Positions 27,198 to 37,646 are shown, numbered from the stretch's first letter. The stretch is 64,000 nt of DNA from Psychrobacter submarinus (GCF_904846685.1 NZ_CAJHBQ010000002.1:434001-498000); one strand, 5' to 3'. Program-made: numbers and translations. Notes: generated from the sequence alone by a model not told the origin.

Positions 27198-27334
27198 ATA
27201 GCCAATCCAATATAAGATAAATACAGTGCTACTGGGATGAATTTTGCGCAGCCTCTGGGAACGCAGCACGCAAGGAAAATTTGTACCAGTAGCACGCTAC
27301 TGTAGCTATACTCTTTTTATTTAAGATTAGCTAT
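27198..27334. repeat. 137-bp imperfect inverted-repeat element in the divergent promoter region
   Basis: The ends pair as ATAGCCAATC (27198) with the complement of GATTAGCTAT (ending 27334). An inner pair, GTGCTACTGG near 27226 and CCAGTAGCAC near 27282, gives a long hairpin. It has no coding content. It looks like a MITE or a REP-type element, and no second copy was seen in the window. Confidence 0.6.
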
Positions 27335-27521
27335 ATGACAATTATCCATAAATATCGCACTGCGGTTTTCATAACTGAAATCATTGTAATATGCTTTAGT
27401 ATAGATTATGCTATTTAGCTCATACAAGCGCTTTATGTAAAACAGTTATTTGTACTATTAGTCATAAACGTCAAACTTATCCAAATGTTTAACATTTACT
27501 CCCATCAGACAAGGAAGTCCT

Positions 27522-28676
27522 ATGATTAGAGATCAAGAAGTCCTCGACCACATCGTCGACACCGTGCGCCAGTTTGTCAATAACCAGCTGATACCTATGG
27601 AGGATTGGGTCGCAGAAAATGATCGCCTGCCAGAAGAGATTATCGATCAAATGCGCGAGCTGGGTCTATTTGGGCTGACCATTCCAGAAGAATACGGCGG
27701 TCTTGGACTCACGATGGAAGAAGAAGTGATTGTCGCTTTTGAGATGGGTCGTACCTCCCCTGCGTTTCGCTCACTTATCGGTACCAATAATGGTATTGGC
27801 TCTTCAGGTCTGGTCATCGACGGCACCGAAGAGCAAAAGCAAAAGTACCTCCCCAAACTTGCCAGCGGCGAGATCATTGGCTCGTTTTGTTTGACTGAGC
27901 CTGAAGCAGGCTCGGATGCTGCGTCGCTTAGAACCACCGCTATCAAAGACGGCGATACTTATGTCATCAACGGCACCAAGCGCTATATCACTAACGCGCC
28001 AGAGGCCGGTGTTTTCACTGTCATGGCACGTACGGACCCTGAAAACAAACGCGCGGGCGGCATCTCCGCCTTTATCGTTGAGAGCGATACCCCAGGTATT
28101 ACCTTAGGTAAGTGGGATAAAAAAATGGGGCAAAAAGGCGCCCATACTTGTGATGTCATCTTTGATAACTGCGTGGTGCCAGCGAGTGCTTTGATCGGCG
28201 GCGTCGAAGGTATCGGCTTTAAAACGGCGATGAAGGTGCTGGATAAAGGTCGCTTGCATATCGCAGCGGCCAGTACTGCCGCTGCCACGCGTATGTTAGA
28301 TGATGCGCTGCGTTATGCGGTGGATCGCAAACAGTTTGGTCAACCGATTGCCAGTTTTCAGCTCATCCAAGCAATGCTCGCAGACTCAAAGGCGGAGATT
28401 TATGCCGCCAAATCTATGGTGCTTGATGCCTCGCGCCTGCGTGATGAAGGTAAAGATGTGGTGACTGAGTCCTCCTGTGCTAAGATGTTCGCCACTGAGA
28501 TGTGTGGCCGCGTGGCGGATCGTGCGGTGCAGATACATGGCGGCGCAGGCTATATTGCGGATTATGGTATTGAGCGCTTTTATCGTGATGTGCGTCTGTA
28601 TCGTCTCTATGAAGGCACCACGCAAATCCAGCAAATCATTATCGCGCGCAACATGATAAAAGAAGCGAGCGAATAA
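27522..28676 (+). CDS. Acyl-CoA dehydrogenase (DcaA-like)
   Basis: The 384-residue flavoprotein has FCLTEPEAGSDAASLRTTA, KRYITNAPEAG, and near the C terminus YRLYEGTTQIQQIIIARNMI. The Glu of YEGT is the usual catalytic base of medium- and short-chain acyl-CoA dehydrogenases. It would supply the first oxidation step for the divergent hydratase-dehydrogenase-thiolase set. AAGGAAG precedes the start. An IclR regulator follows 36 bp downstream on the same strand. Confidence 0.9.
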   Translation: MIRDQEVLDHIVDTVRQFVNNQLIPMEDWVAENDRLPEEIIDQMRELGLFGLTIPEEYGGLGLTMEEEVIVAFEMGRTSPAFRSLIGTNNGIGSSGLVIDGTEEQKQKYLPKLASGEIIGSFCLTEPEAGSDAASLRTTAIKDGDTYVINGTKRYITNAPEAGVFTVMARTDPENKRAGGISAFIVESDTPGITLGKWDKKMGQKGAHTCDVIFDNCVVPASALIGGVEGIGFKTAMKVLDKGRLHIAAASTAAATRMLDDALRYAVDRKQFGQPIASFQLIQAMLADSKAEIYAAKSMVLDASRLRDEGKDVVTESSCAKMFATEMCGRVADRAVQIHGGAGYIADYGIERFYRDVRLYRLYEGTTQIQQIIIARNMIKEASE

Positions 28677-28712
28677 CCTTAACCTAGAATACTACCTACA
28701 ATACTACGCCCT

Positions 28713-29531
28713 ATGACGATTCGTAATACTACGAGCAGCGCTCTTGAGCTGCTAGAGCCTATAAGTGAGATGAAAGATCAAAGCGATCGGCAATTCGTCA
28801 CCGCGCTCGCTCGCGGGCTTGAGCTACTCCGATGTTTTACTCCGCAGCAGCCCATGCTTGGCAATCAAGAGCTCAGCCAATTAACGGGACTACCGAAAGG
28901 TACGGTGACTCGCCTGACCTACACCTTAGTCAAGCTTGGTTATCTAAAGCAGGCGACAAACAAAGGCAAATATCAGCTAGCGGCTGGAGTTTTAGGCTTT
29001 GGCTATACGATGATCGCAAATATGGCTATCAATAACTTAGTCACGCCTTACATGGAGGCGCTAGCAGATTATGCCGATAGCGCCGTCGCTATGGCAACCC
29101 GCGATCGGCTGATGATGGTGTATCTCAATGTGGTACAAGGCGCTAGCGCCACGACGATGCGGCGTAACGTTGGCTCATATCTACCTATGTACTCAACAGC
29201 TATGGGCCGCGCGTGCTTAGCAAGCATGCCACCTGCTGAACAAGATTTTATGATGAATGCGATACGTCATAAGTACGATAAAGACTGGTTAAACATCAAG
29301 TCAAGCCTAGAGCAAGCGTTTAAAGATTATGAGGATTTTGGCTACTGCTTCTCATTTGGTGATTGGCAAAAAGAGGTCAATGCCGTTGCCACAGCTATCA
29401 TGCACCCTACCGAGGGTCTACTCACCTTTAACTGCGGCGCGCCAAGTTTTGTACTGAGCTGTACTAAGATTGAAGAGGACATTGCGCCGCGTCTACTGCA
29501 TATGAAGTATAATATTGAAAGCAGCCTTTAG
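28713..29531 (+). CDS. IclR-family transcriptional regulator
   Basis: The 272-residue protein has an N-terminal winged helix (FVTALARGLELLRCF, LSQLTGLPKGTVTRLTYTL) and a C-terminal effector domain (MYSTAMGRACLASM, YCFSFGDWQKEVNAVATAI). It resembles PcaR/PcaU/DcaR-type regulators of aromatic and dicarboxylic acid genes. Being next to the acyl-CoA dehydrogenase and the divergent operon, it likely controls both; the effector is unknown. Confidence 0.87.
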   Translation: MTIRNTTSSALELLEPISEMKDQSDRQFVTALARGLELLRCFTPQQPMLGNQELSQLTGLPKGTVTRLTYTLVKLGYLKQATNKGKYQLAAGVLGFGYTMIANMAINNLVTPYMEALADYADSAVAMATRDRLMMVYLNVVQGASATTMRRNVGSYLPMYSTAMGRACLASMPPAEQDFMMNAIRHKYDKDWLNIKSSLEQAFKDYEDFGYCFSFGDWQKEVNAVATAIMHPTEGLLTFNCGAPSFVLSCTKIEEDIAPRLLHMKYNIESSL

Positions 29532-29568
29532 TTCAATCAAGAAAAACGAGCACTTACACTCAAACCAA

Positions 29569-30492
29569 CTACTGTAAATAACCGCCCTCAGACATAAGCT
29601 CAGGCGGCAGATCCGTTTCGCCCAGAGCTTCTAGCAAATTGATCTCGATAGTGCGAGAAATAGAAGTCAAAGCCAAATTATTAGCATCCACGCCAAATGG
29701 ATTGGTAATTTCCTCATTGAGAGCATCTAAGCCAAAAAAGGTGTACGCAATGACGCCGCAGACTAAAGGGGTGACCCAGCCTAAAGACGTCGCCAAGCCA
29801 AAAGGCAGCATAAAGCAGTACAGGTAAGTGGTACGGTGCACCAGCAAGGTGTAAGCAAATGGCAATGGCGTGTTATGAATGCGCTCGCAAGCTGCCAAAA
29901 CTATAGTCATCGAGGTGACGCGTTCGTCCATATTTTGGATCATAAGATCAGATGTCAGCTGCTCACGTCGACTACGGCTAAGCTCTTTGCCGATTAATCG
30001 CAAGAGATATTCAGGAAGGTTACCGGCTTTATGCATACTGGCGTGATGCTCCGGCGCTACAAAACGCTCAACATCTTTCCAAGGAGAAGTGCTGCGAAGT
30101 CTGTGCCTGAGGGCGTGAGTAAAAGCAATCGTCAGCTGCACCATAGAGCGCTGCGCGCGCTGTCCACTATCAGTGTCGTCTATAAAGGATAGTACCTGCC
30201 GAGTAAAGCTACGAGCATCGTATACCAACTGACCCCATAAGCAGCGACCCTCCCACCAGCGCTGGTAGCTGGCATTATTCCGAAAGCCGAGAAACAAAGA
30301 TAAAGCAATACCCAGTAAGGTAAAAGGCGCAGCACCATAAGAGGGAAAGGAGCCTGGAATCCAGTGCTGGACGGCTGAGATGACTGCGCTAAGTAAAGTA
30401 ATCAGTAAAACTTGCAGATAGATATGAGGAATGACAGAACCGCGTAAGGTGAAGAGTATTCTAAAGGCATTCGGTTTTTGCCAAACGATCAT
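29569..30492 (-). CDS. Bestrophin-like (RFP-TM, UPF0187) membrane protein
   Basis: The 307-residue protein shows the bestrophin family pattern: N-terminal FRILFTLRGSVIPHIYLQVLLI, the first helices with SLFLGFRNNASYQRWWEGR, and later TYLYCFMLPFGLATSLGWVTPL and FGLDALNEEITNPFG. Bacterial members form pentameric ion channels in the inner membrane. It is convergent with the IclR gene and shares no clear pathway with its neighbours. Confidence 0.87.
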   Translation of the reverse strand: MIVWQKPNAFRILFTLRGSVIPHIYLQVLLITLLSAVISAVQHWIPGSFPSYGAAPFTLLGIALSLFLGFRNNASYQRWWEGRCLWGQLVYDARSFTRQVLSFIDDTDSGQRAQRSMVQLTIAFTHALRHRLRSTSPWKDVERFVAPEHHASMHKAGNLPEYLLRLIGKELSRSRREQLTSDLMIQNMDERVTSMTIVLAACERIHNTPLPFAYTLLVHRTTYLYCFMLPFGLATSLGWVTPLVCGVIAYTFFGLDALNEEITNPFGVDANNLALTSISRTIEINLLEALGETDLPPELMSEGGYLQ

Positions 30493-30653
30493 GACAGCTT
30501 CCTATAAATCTGATATCGAGGTACGCGGGGTCAACTACTTGGGTGCTAGCTACTGAGAAATAATGACTGGCGATTTTAGCACGAAACTTTTCCATGCGGT
30601 GGCAGTGCTTAGGTAATAACTTGCATACCGTTATTAATCATTAGAATATTCGA

Positions 30654-31088
30654 CTAATCATGACAAGAATCATCCGCAAGCGCGTGTAGTATCCCGCACG
30701 ATTCAGCAGGTGCCTCTGTTGTACACTTTTGGCGCAGCTGTATTAAGTGCTGCTTTAATTGCCGCAATTCTTGCATGCGTGTCTCTACGGTTTCAATATG
30801 CTCCTCTAATAACTCATTGACCTCTCCGCAGTTTTTATCTGGAGTATCCCAGTACTGCAGTAACACGCGCACTTCATCCAAACTCATATCAAGCGTACGA
30901 CAGTGCAATATAAACTGCAGGCGCTCGATGTGCTCTTCACGATATAACCGATAATTGCCTTGGCTACGAAAAGGCTCCGGCAATAACTGCTCTTTTTCAT
31001 AATAACGAATGGTCTCAACCGTCGCCCCTGTGCGCCGAGCAAGCTCACCGATTTTAATGGGTGCTTTGATTGCTGCTTTGACTGCCAT
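30654..31088 (-). CDS. cadR: MerR-family Cd(II)/Pb(II)-type metal-responsive regulator (CadR-like)
   Basis: The 144-residue protein has a MerR helix-turn-helix (KIGELARRTGATVETIRYYEKE), a long dimerisation helix and cysteines at 87, 122, 131 and 142. C87 and the pair C122/C131 match the metal-binding positions of CadR/PbrR. It should bind the 19-bp-spaced promoter in front of the divergent ATPase gene and switch it on with metal. Confidence 0.87.
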   Translation of the reverse strand: MAVKAAIKAPIKIGELARRTGATVETIRYYEKEQLLPEPFRSQGNYRLYREEHIERLQFILHCRTLDMSLDEVRVLLQYWDTPDKNCGEVNELLEEHIETVETRMQELRQLKQHLIQLRQKCTTEAPAESCGILHALADDSCHD

Positions 31089-31184
31089 TACCCTCCCCTT
31101 TTATTGCTCAAATCTATATTGCTTAAATCTATGTAAGTAGCCGTAAGGTTCATTATAAAAATCTGGTGTGCTGCCATTAACACC

Positions 31185-31215
31185 TTGACCCTAAAGCCGC
31201 TATAGGGTTCATAAT
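31185..31215 (+). promoter_or_regulatory. MerR-type promoter of the metal-efflux ATPase
   Basis: TTGACC (31185-31190) and CATAAT (31210-31215) are separated by 19 bp, longer than the usual 17, as in MerR-controlled promoters. The spacer holds the dyad ACCCTA ... TAGGGT (31188-31208), the expected regulator site. Confidence 0.85.
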
Positions 31216-31240
31216 ACCTTTAATAAGAGGATAAATCACT

Positions 31241-33382
31241 ATGCAATATCATATTGAAGGTATGGACTGCGCCAGCTGCGTTAACAAGATCGAAACAGCT
31301 TTAACCCGTATGCCAGGCGTCTCTGACGTTCAGCTCAACTTTGCGACACAAAAGTTAGCGCTCACCCTAGCGCCTGATGCCACGACTGAGGTCAAAGATA
31401 TCGAAAGGACCATCAAACGCCTTGGGTTTGGTATATCAGAATTAACCGAACAACAAGACGAAGTCGTTGGTCATGAGGCCAATGTAGACGATCAGCACTG
31501 GTGGCAGACGATGAAGGGCAAGCAGGTCATCGGCATTGGCTTACTGATGAGCGCAGCCTATATGCTGTCTTTGGTATTTCCTGCATACGGCACTTGGGCT
31601 TTTATTATCGCTGTGGTGATTGGCGTGCTTCCTTTTGCACGAAAAGCCTCGACACTGGCTACAACAGGTTCTCCCTTTTCGATTGAGATGCTGATGTCTA
31701 TCGCAGCGCTTGGCGCCCTTATCATTGGCGAGGCTGAGGAAGCCGCTGCGGTTGTTTTCTTGTTCTCCGTAGGTGAATTATTAGAGAGCGTTGCCGCTGA
31801 TCGAGCGCGTGCGGGCATTAGAGCACTAGCCTCACTGGTGCCAAAAAGAGCCGTGTTACTTGATGAGCAAGGCGCGCCGCGTGAAGTTGCTGCCGCATCA
31901 CTACAGGTAGATGACCGAGTACTCGTCCGTCCTGGTGATAAAGTCTCTGCTGATGGCATTATTATTCAAGGCTCCTCCAGCTTAGATGATTCGCCGGTAA
32001 CAGGAGAGTCGATACCGGTTGTCAAAACCGTCGGCGATGAGGTGTTTGCAGGTTCCATCAACGTCGATAGCGCCCTACACGTACGCGTACAAAAAACAGC
32101 GGCTGATAATACTATTGCGCGTATTATTGAGCTTGTGGAGCAAGCACAAGCCTCCAAAGCCCCTACCGCTCGTTTTATTGAAAAATTTAGTCGATACTAT
32201 ACGCCCATCGTGATGGCTGTTGCCGCCTTAGTGATTATCATGCCGCCATTGTTGTTAGGCGGAGAATGGGGAACTTGGCTGTATCGCGGTTTGGCACTGT
32301 TACTGATTGCTTGTCCTTGCGCGCTAGTACTATCTACTCCGGCGGCCATTGCCTCAGGCTTAGCAGTTGGTGCGCGCCGCGGCTTATTAATCAAAGGCGG
32401 TAGCGCCCTAGAAATCATTGGCCGTGTCAATACCGTGGCCTTTGACAAGACGGGCACTTTAACCGAAGGCAAGCCGCGCGTCACTGACGTCGTTGCCTTT
32501 ACAGAAGGAGGCACTGAGGTAAGCGGGACAAATGAGGTATTAGCGTTGTTCGCTAGCGTTGAATCCGGCTCTAATCATCCGCTTGCCAAAGCTATCGTAG
32601 AGCGTGCAAAAGTAGCTAAGGTTGCCATTCCTATCGCTGCCAATGCCTCTGCAACTGCTGGTAAAGCGGTACATGCCACGGTCAATGGACGCTCTTTAGC
32701 CATAGGCTCTCCTATCTACGCCGCTGACGAGAGCTTACTTCTACCCGAGCAGCAGGTACAGATTGAGTCGCTGCAAAGTGAAGGCAAAACGGTTTCAGTG
32801 CTATTCGATGAACACAGCGCTGAAGTGATTGGTTTAGTGGCACTGCGCGATGAGCTGCGTGACGATGCGTGGCAAGGTGTGGCTCAGCTGAGCGCCATGA
32901 ACGTGCGCTCGGTGATGCTGACAGGTGATAACCATCTCACCGCGCAGGCGCTTGCTACGCCTTTGGATATAGAATGGCGAGCTGAGCTGTTACCCGAAGA
33001 CAAACTACGTTTACTCAGCGAGATGAGGGACAATAATAAAATAGCGATGGTGGGCGACGGAATTAATGACGCGCCAGCTCTAGCCAGCGCAGATGTCGGC
33101 ATCGCGATGGGCGGTGGTACCGATGTGGCTATCGAAACCGCTGACGTTGCTCTATTACAAAGCCGCGTCACTGACGTCGCTCATCTTATTGCTCTGTCAC
33201 GCGCGACCTTAGCCAATATACATCAAAACGTCATTTTTGCGCTCGGTCTAAAAGGTATCTTCCTTATTACTACCATACTCGGTATCACAGGTTTGTGGAT
33301 TGCGGTCTTAGCCGACACTGGCGCAACGATACTCGTGACCCTGAATGCCTTGCGTTTGCTGCGCTTTAAAAAGACCCTATAA
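31241..33382 (+). CDS. Heavy-metal P1B-type ATPase (CadA/ZntA-like)
   Basis: The 713-residue membrane pump has one N-terminal HMA domain (GMDCASCVNKIETAL), eight predicted helices, the metal-path motif CPCALV, phosphorylation site DKTGTLTEG, SGSNHPLAKAI, MLTGDN and MVGDGINDAPALASADVGIAMG. It exports Zn, Cd or Pb from the cytoplasm. AGAGGA precedes the start. The divergent CadR-like gene and MerR-type promoter support a cadmium/lead/zinc role over copper. Confidence 0.93.
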   Translation: MQYHIEGMDCASCVNKIETALTRMPGVSDVQLNFATQKLALTLAPDATTEVKDIERTIKRLGFGISELTEQQDEVVGHEANVDDQHWWQTMKGKQVIGIGLLMSAAYMLSLVFPAYGTWAFIIAVVIGVLPFARKASTLATTGSPFSIEMLMSIAALGALIIGEAEEAAAVVFLFSVGELLESVAADRARAGIRALASLVPKRAVLLDEQGAPREVAAASLQVDDRVLVRPGDKVSADGIIIQGSSSLDDSPVTGESIPVVKTVGDEVFAGSINVDSALHVRVQKTAADNTIARIIELVEQAQASKAPTARFIEKFSRYYTPIVMAVAALVIIMPPLLLGGEWGTWLYRGLALLLIACPCALVLSTPAAIASGLAVGARRGLLIKGGSALEIIGRVNTVAFDKTGTLTEGKPRVTDVVAFTEGGTEVSGTNEVLALFASVESGSNHPLAKAIVERAKVAKVAIPIAANASATAGKAVHATVNGRSLAIGSPIYAADESLLLPEQQVQIESLQSEGKTVSVLFDEHSAEVIGLVALRDELRDDAWQGVAQLSAMNVRSVMLTGDNHLTAQALATPLDIEWRAELLPEDKLRLLSEMRDNNKIAMVGDGINDAPALASADVGIAMGGGTDVAIETADVALLQSRVTDVAHLIALSRATLANIHQNVIFALGLKGIFLITTILGITGLWIAVLADTGATILVTLNALRLLRFKKTL

Positions 33383-33414
33383 GTTATCTTGAACTTATAG
33401 GGTCTTTTTAAAGC
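33363..33414. terminator. Bidirectional terminator overlapping the end of the ATPase gene
   Basis: A perfect 23-bp inverted repeat has arms at 33363-33385 and 33392-33414 (inner part ACCCTATAAGTT/AACTTATAGGGT) around a 6-base loop. It includes the last codons and stop of the ATPase gene. A and T runs flank the core, so it can serve both this gene and the convergent betT. Confidence 0.88.
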
Positions 33415-33429
33415 TATATTTATTAAGAA

Positions 33430-35475
33430 TTAACGCTCTAAATGTAGATACTGCAAATGGCGCTCATACTGATGCAGAATATCGACCAGCACCTGCTCTT
33501 TGGTGTAGCCTACCAAGTCGTACTCTTGCGAGCCATTGCTTAAAAACACCTCAGCACGGTAGTAAAACTCAGCATGTTTGGTTGAGGTATTCAGGGTAAA
33601 GTTTGGACGCTCAGCTTTGATGAGATTGACCTCATAAATAAAGTCATCTTCATCGCCATGACCGACGCGCAGCTTGATACCATCTATTTGACCATTGTCA
33701 TCGTCTAGACCTGCATCGAGATCGTCACCAATATTGGCCAGATTTCGCACATCCAATGACGTCTTTAGACCGCCAGCTCTTAGCTCTTTTTCGACATCAC
33801 TCATGGCAGGTTTGACAATATTTTGTAAAAACCGCTCGACTTGCGTATGGCTTGGAAAACTAACAATACGCTGCAGACGCGCTTTCCAGCTCTTACCACT
33901 GTCAAGCACGTTTGCGGTGCCGACCGTACTGGCTTTACGCTTATTGCCCTCTTCTTTTAGGCTGCGCCACATCGACATCATGTAAAGCACCAAAATCAGC
34001 GAAAATGGTAAACCTGCGATGACAGACACTGACTGCAATGAAGCAAAGCCGCCTGCGAACAGCAAACCTAAAGTGATAAGACCGGTCGCCGCTGCCCAAA
34101 ACAAACGCAGCCAAACCGGCGCATCAGTATCATTGGTCATACCTTTTGAGCTAAGATTGGCCAGTACTAGTGCACCAGAGTCCGCTGAAGTCACAAAGAA
34201 AATAAGCCCGATGACCACGCCAGCGAATGATAAAACATCACTAAAAGGGAAGTACTCAAACAAGGCAAACATGCCCATCGCCGCATCATTGATAGCGATT
34301 TCACCCAGCTCTGTCGCACCATTGGCGACCAAGTCTATCGCTGAATTACCAAAGATAGAGAACCAAGCAAAGATAAAGCCCAGCGGGATAAACATCACAC
34401 CAAAGACAAACTCACGTAAGGTACGGCCACGGCTGATACGCGCAATAAATAAGCCGACAAAGGGTGCCCAAGCAACCCACCATGCCCAGAAAAATATCGT
34501 CCAGCCTGATTTCCAATCGGCACCAGCGCTGCCGTCATAGGCATAGACGTCGAATGTTTTAAAAACGATGGTTTGGAAATACTGACCGATACTTTGGGTA
34601 AAGGTATTGAGCAAGTACACAGTATTGCCCATCACCAGTATCGCGATTAATAGCAATATCGACGAGAGCATATTGAATTCAGATAGACGGCGTACCCCTC
34701 GCTCTACACCAGTCATCGCTGAGATAGCCGCAGCTAAGACCACGCCCAATATAATCAGGCTCTGCACCATCTTGCTCGACTCGATACCGAAGACATGCGT
34801 CAAACCCGCATTAGCCTGCAACACCCCGATGCCTAAGCTGGTGGCAATCCCCATCAACGTGCAGACCACACCAAAGGTATCAATGCCATCACCCAGCCAG
34901 CCTTTGACTAGGCGCTCGCCAAAGATAGGCGTCAGCGGTGAGCGTAGCGCCAGTGGCATGTTTTTGCGATAGGCAAAGTACGCTAGCGCCATACCGATAA
35001 GCGCATAAATACCCCAGCCATGCAGACCCCAATGCAAAAAAGTCTGAGATAACGCTTCACGCATGGCCGCCTCACTGGCAGGCTCGAGTCCCGTATGCGG
35101 CGTCAAATAATGCATCAATGGCTCAGAGGCACCAAAAAACAATAAATCGATACCAATACCGGCCGAAAATAGCATCGCCGCCCATGCTAAAAAAGGAAAC
35201 TGGGCTTTTTCGTGATCTTGCCCAAGCTTGATATCGCCGTATTTTGAAAAGCCCACAAACAAAGCAAATATACTATAAGCAGCCACCACCAGCATGTAAT
35301 ACCAGCCAAAGCTCTCTGATACCCACGCCATGCTCGCGCTTAATAATGCCTCACTATAATCTGGCAAGGCAATCGTCCAGATAATCAATAAAATAGAAAT
35401 AATCGCAGAGCCTAAAAAAACTGTCTTATTTAGGCTCAAGGGTTTCGTCGCATCTTTTGATGGCGAGCTGTACAT
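33430..35475 (-). CDS. betT: BCCT-family choline/betaine transporter (BetT-like)
   Basis: The 681-residue protein has the twelve-helix BCCT core with the substrate-site tryptophans in WTIFFWAWWVAWAPFVGLFIARISRGRT, plus a C-terminal cytoplasmic domain of about 170 residues as in BetT proteins that sense osmolarity. It imports choline driven by a cation gradient. TTG at 35487 is open, but ATG at 35475 after GAGG is preferred. The downstream-oriented betBA operon converts the substrate to glycine betaine. Confidence 0.88.
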   Translation of the reverse strand: MYSSPSKDATKPLSLNKTVFLGSAIISILLIIWTIALPDYSEALLSASMAWVSESFGWYYMLVVAAYSIFALFVGFSKYGDIKLGQDHEKAQFPFLAWAAMLFSAGIGIDLLFFGASEPLMHYLTPHTGLEPASEAAMREALSQTFLHWGLHGWGIYALIGMALAYFAYRKNMPLALRSPLTPIFGERLVKGWLGDGIDTFGVVCTLMGIATSLGIGVLQANAGLTHVFGIESSKMVQSLIILGVVLAAAISAMTGVERGVRRLSEFNMLSSILLLIAILVMGNTVYLLNTFTQSIGQYFQTIVFKTFDVYAYDGSAGADWKSGWTIFFWAWWVAWAPFVGLFIARISRGRTLREFVFGVMFIPLGFIFAWFSIFGNSAIDLVANGATELGEIAINDAAMGMFALFEYFPFSDVLSFAGVVIGLIFFVTSADSGALVLANLSSKGMTNDTDAPVWLRLFWAAATGLITLGLLFAGGFASLQSVSVIAGLPFSLILVLYMMSMWRSLKEEGNKRKASTVGTANVLDSGKSWKARLQRIVSFPSHTQVERFLQNIVKPAMSDVEKELRAGGLKTSLDVRNLANIGDDLDAGLDDDNGQIDGIKLRVGHGDEDDFIYEVNLIKAERPNFTLNTSTKHAEFYYRAEVFLSNGSQEYDLVGYTKEQVLVDILHQYERHLQYLHLER

Positions 35476-35828
35476 AAAAGACCTCAATAGGTAAATGAAA
35501 CAGGATCTGATAGTGCTTTGTCCGTCATAACATAGTGCAGAGTTACCACGTTATCTATATAAGCGCAGGATGCACAAAGCAGTACCAATCAATAAAACCT
35601 GCTAAACAGTCCGCAGACTCCTTAGCAACACCGTTAAAAAACAATGAAAATATAGCCAGCACAAAATAAAGCCGATATGCTCATTTGCGTGCGGTACTGA
35701 TGATGTCAGTGCTCACAAGGGTGCCAGCAAAGTTGCACTGATAAAAAAGACCTTTACGTTGAAAGGCCTTTTATTTGAAATTGACGTTATATTATCCTTA
35801 TATCGTGCCTACTCGCTGGCACGTTTGT
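35476..35828. other. Spacer between betT and betA, holding the betT promoter and the betA terminator
   Basis: No gene was recognised. A hairpin at 35743-35774 (see separate entry) ends the betBA transcript. The rest, 35476-35740, must hold the promoter of betT, but no certain -35/-10 pair could be picked. Confidence 0.45.
35743..35774 (-). terminator. Terminator of the betBA transcript
   Basis: On the minus strand AAAGGCCTTT ... AAAGGTCTTTTTT forms a 9-bp stem with one mismatch and a T run. It lies about 55 bp after the betA stop. Confidence 0.75.
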
Positions 35829-37529
35829 TTATACAGTCGTATGATAAGCACGCATCGGCTCGGCTCGAAGTGATGCGCCATTGGCGACATAATAATCCGC
35901 TGTCGAGCGTGGTAATTGTCTACCGCGCATCTTGTCAACGATTTTTTCGGCCAGCATAATGGTGGTAGCATTTAAGTTACCACTGATGATATTTGGCATA
36001 ATCGACGCATCGACCACGCGCAGACCATCGATACCGTGTACCAGCCCTTCACCATTGACCACCGAATCATTACCCTCACCCATCGCACAGGTACACGACG
36101 GATGATAAGCGGTCTCGCTATGATTGCGGACATACTCATCGAGCTGCGCATCGGTCACCAGATCATCGGTCGGCGCGATAGCACGGCCGCGATATGGGTC
36201 AAGCGCTGGCTGATGCATAATCTCGCGAGTGATACGCATCGCCGCGCGGAACTCTTGCCAGTCCTGCTCGTGCGACATATAGTTAAATAAAATACTTGGA
36301 TGCGCATTTGGGTCTTTTGAGGTGAGCTTGACGCGGCCACGACTCGGTGATCGTAATGAGCCCACATGCGCTTGGAAGCTGTGCGATTTCACCGCACTAC
36401 GACCATCGTAACGCACCGCTAATGGCAAGAAGTGATACTGGATATTGGGGTGCGTAAATTTCTCATCAGTACGGATAAAGCCGCCACCCTCGAACTGATT
36501 GGACGCGCCAAGACCAGTACCATTAAACAACCACTCAGCACCAATCGCAGGTTTATTCCACCATTTATTGGCAGGGGCAATCGACACGGGCAGTTTACAT
36601 TCGTACTGCATATACAGCTCTAAATGGTCTTGTAGATTATTACCGACACCCGGTAACTCTAAAACCTCATTAACGCCTACGTCTTTGAGCCACTGACCAG
36701 GGCCAATACCAGAGCACTGCAATAATTGCGGCGAAGCGATCGCCCCTGATGAGACGATCACTTCACGAGCGGCATAGAATTTTTTGGTTTGACCTTGATG
36801 CTCAACTTTAACGCCGACCGCGCGCTTACCATCGAATAAAATCACATCGGTCAAGGCACCGGTCAAAATGGTGATATTGCTGCGCGGTTTGGCACGGTCG
36901 AGATACCCACGTGCCGTTGATGCGCGGCGACCATTTGGCGTGACAAAACGATCCATTGGCCCGAAGCCTTCTTGCTGATAGCCGTTTAGATCCTCTGTAC
37001 GCGGATAGCCTGCCTGCACGCCCGCTTCAATCATCGCTTCAAACAGCGGATTGACCCCAGGTTTTGAGGTGGTCATTTCTACCGGACCACCGACGCCATG
37101 ATAGTCGTTTTCGCCTGCGTCGCAGTTCTCTGATTTTTTAAAGTACGGCAAGCAGTCGAGATACGTCCAGTCTTCTAAGCCTTCGATTTTGGCCCAGTCG
37201 TCAAAATCGAGCGCATTACCACGGACATAGCACATGCCATTGATGAGTGATGAACCGCCCAGCCCTTTACCGCGGCCACAGTCCATGACGCGGTTATTCA
37301 TATATGGCTCGGGATCGGTTTTGTAGCCCCAGTTATAAGTAGTGCCTTGTAGCGGCATCGCGAGCGCCGCTGGCATCTGCGTACGAAAGTCTAGTCGATA
37401 ATCAGGTCGACCCGCCTCTAATAGCAACACCTTAATGTTGGCATCTTCGGTCAAGCGCGTGGCCAGCACGTTCCCGGCTGAGCCTGCACCGACAATGATG
37501 TAGTCATACTCAGGTGTGGTTGATGTCAT
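35829..37529 (-). CDS. betA: Choline dehydrogenase BetA
   Basis: The 566-residue GMC-family flavoenzyme shows the FAD fold [19 protein letters not shown], the GMC signature around [31 protein letters not shown] and the active-site histidine in [14 protein letters not shown]. It oxidises choline to betaine aldehyde at the inner membrane. ATG at 37529, with GGAG seven bases upstream, is chosen over in-frame starts further up. It lies 117 bp after betB. Confidence 0.93.
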   Translation of the reverse strand: MTSTTPEYDYIIVGAGSAGNVLATRLTEDANIKVLLLEAGRPDYRLDFRTQMPAALAMPLQGTTYNWGYKTDPEPYMNNRVMDCGRGKGLGGSSLINGMCYVRGNALDFDDWAKIEGLEDWTYLDCLPYFKKSENCDAGENDYHGVGGPVEMTTSKPGVNPLFEAMIEAGVQAGYPRTEDLNGYQQEGFGPMDRFVTPNGRRASTARGYLDRAKPRSNITILTGALTDVILFDGKRAVGVKVEHQGQTKKFYAAREVIVSSGAIASPQLLQCSGIGPGQWLKDVGVNEVLELPGVGNNLQDHLELYMQYECKLPVSIAPANKWWNKPAIGAEWLFNGTGLGASNQFEGGGFIRTDEKFTHPNIQYHFLPLAVRYDGRSAVKSHSFQAHVGSLRSPSRGRVKLTSKDPNAHPSILFNYMSHEQDWQEFRAAMRITREIMHQPALDPYRGRAIAPTDDLVTDAQLDEYVRNHSETAYHPSCTCAMGEGNDSVVNGEGLVHGIDGLRVVDASIMPNIISGNLNATTIMLAEKIVDKMRGRQLPRSTADYYVANGASLRAEPMRAYHTTV

Positions 37530-37646
37530 AAAACGCTCCATAATATTGAAAAACAAATCGTTAAATATCAGTATGAATGAATCAAAAAGACAAATTAGCC
37601 CAAATAAATCACTCTCACTGATTAAGAGTTTTCTCAATACAAGTTA

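Noticed and set aside
34019-34540. 173-codon + strand frame within betT
   Set aside because: It is antisense to a well-supported transporter, of low complexity and without a family resemblance.
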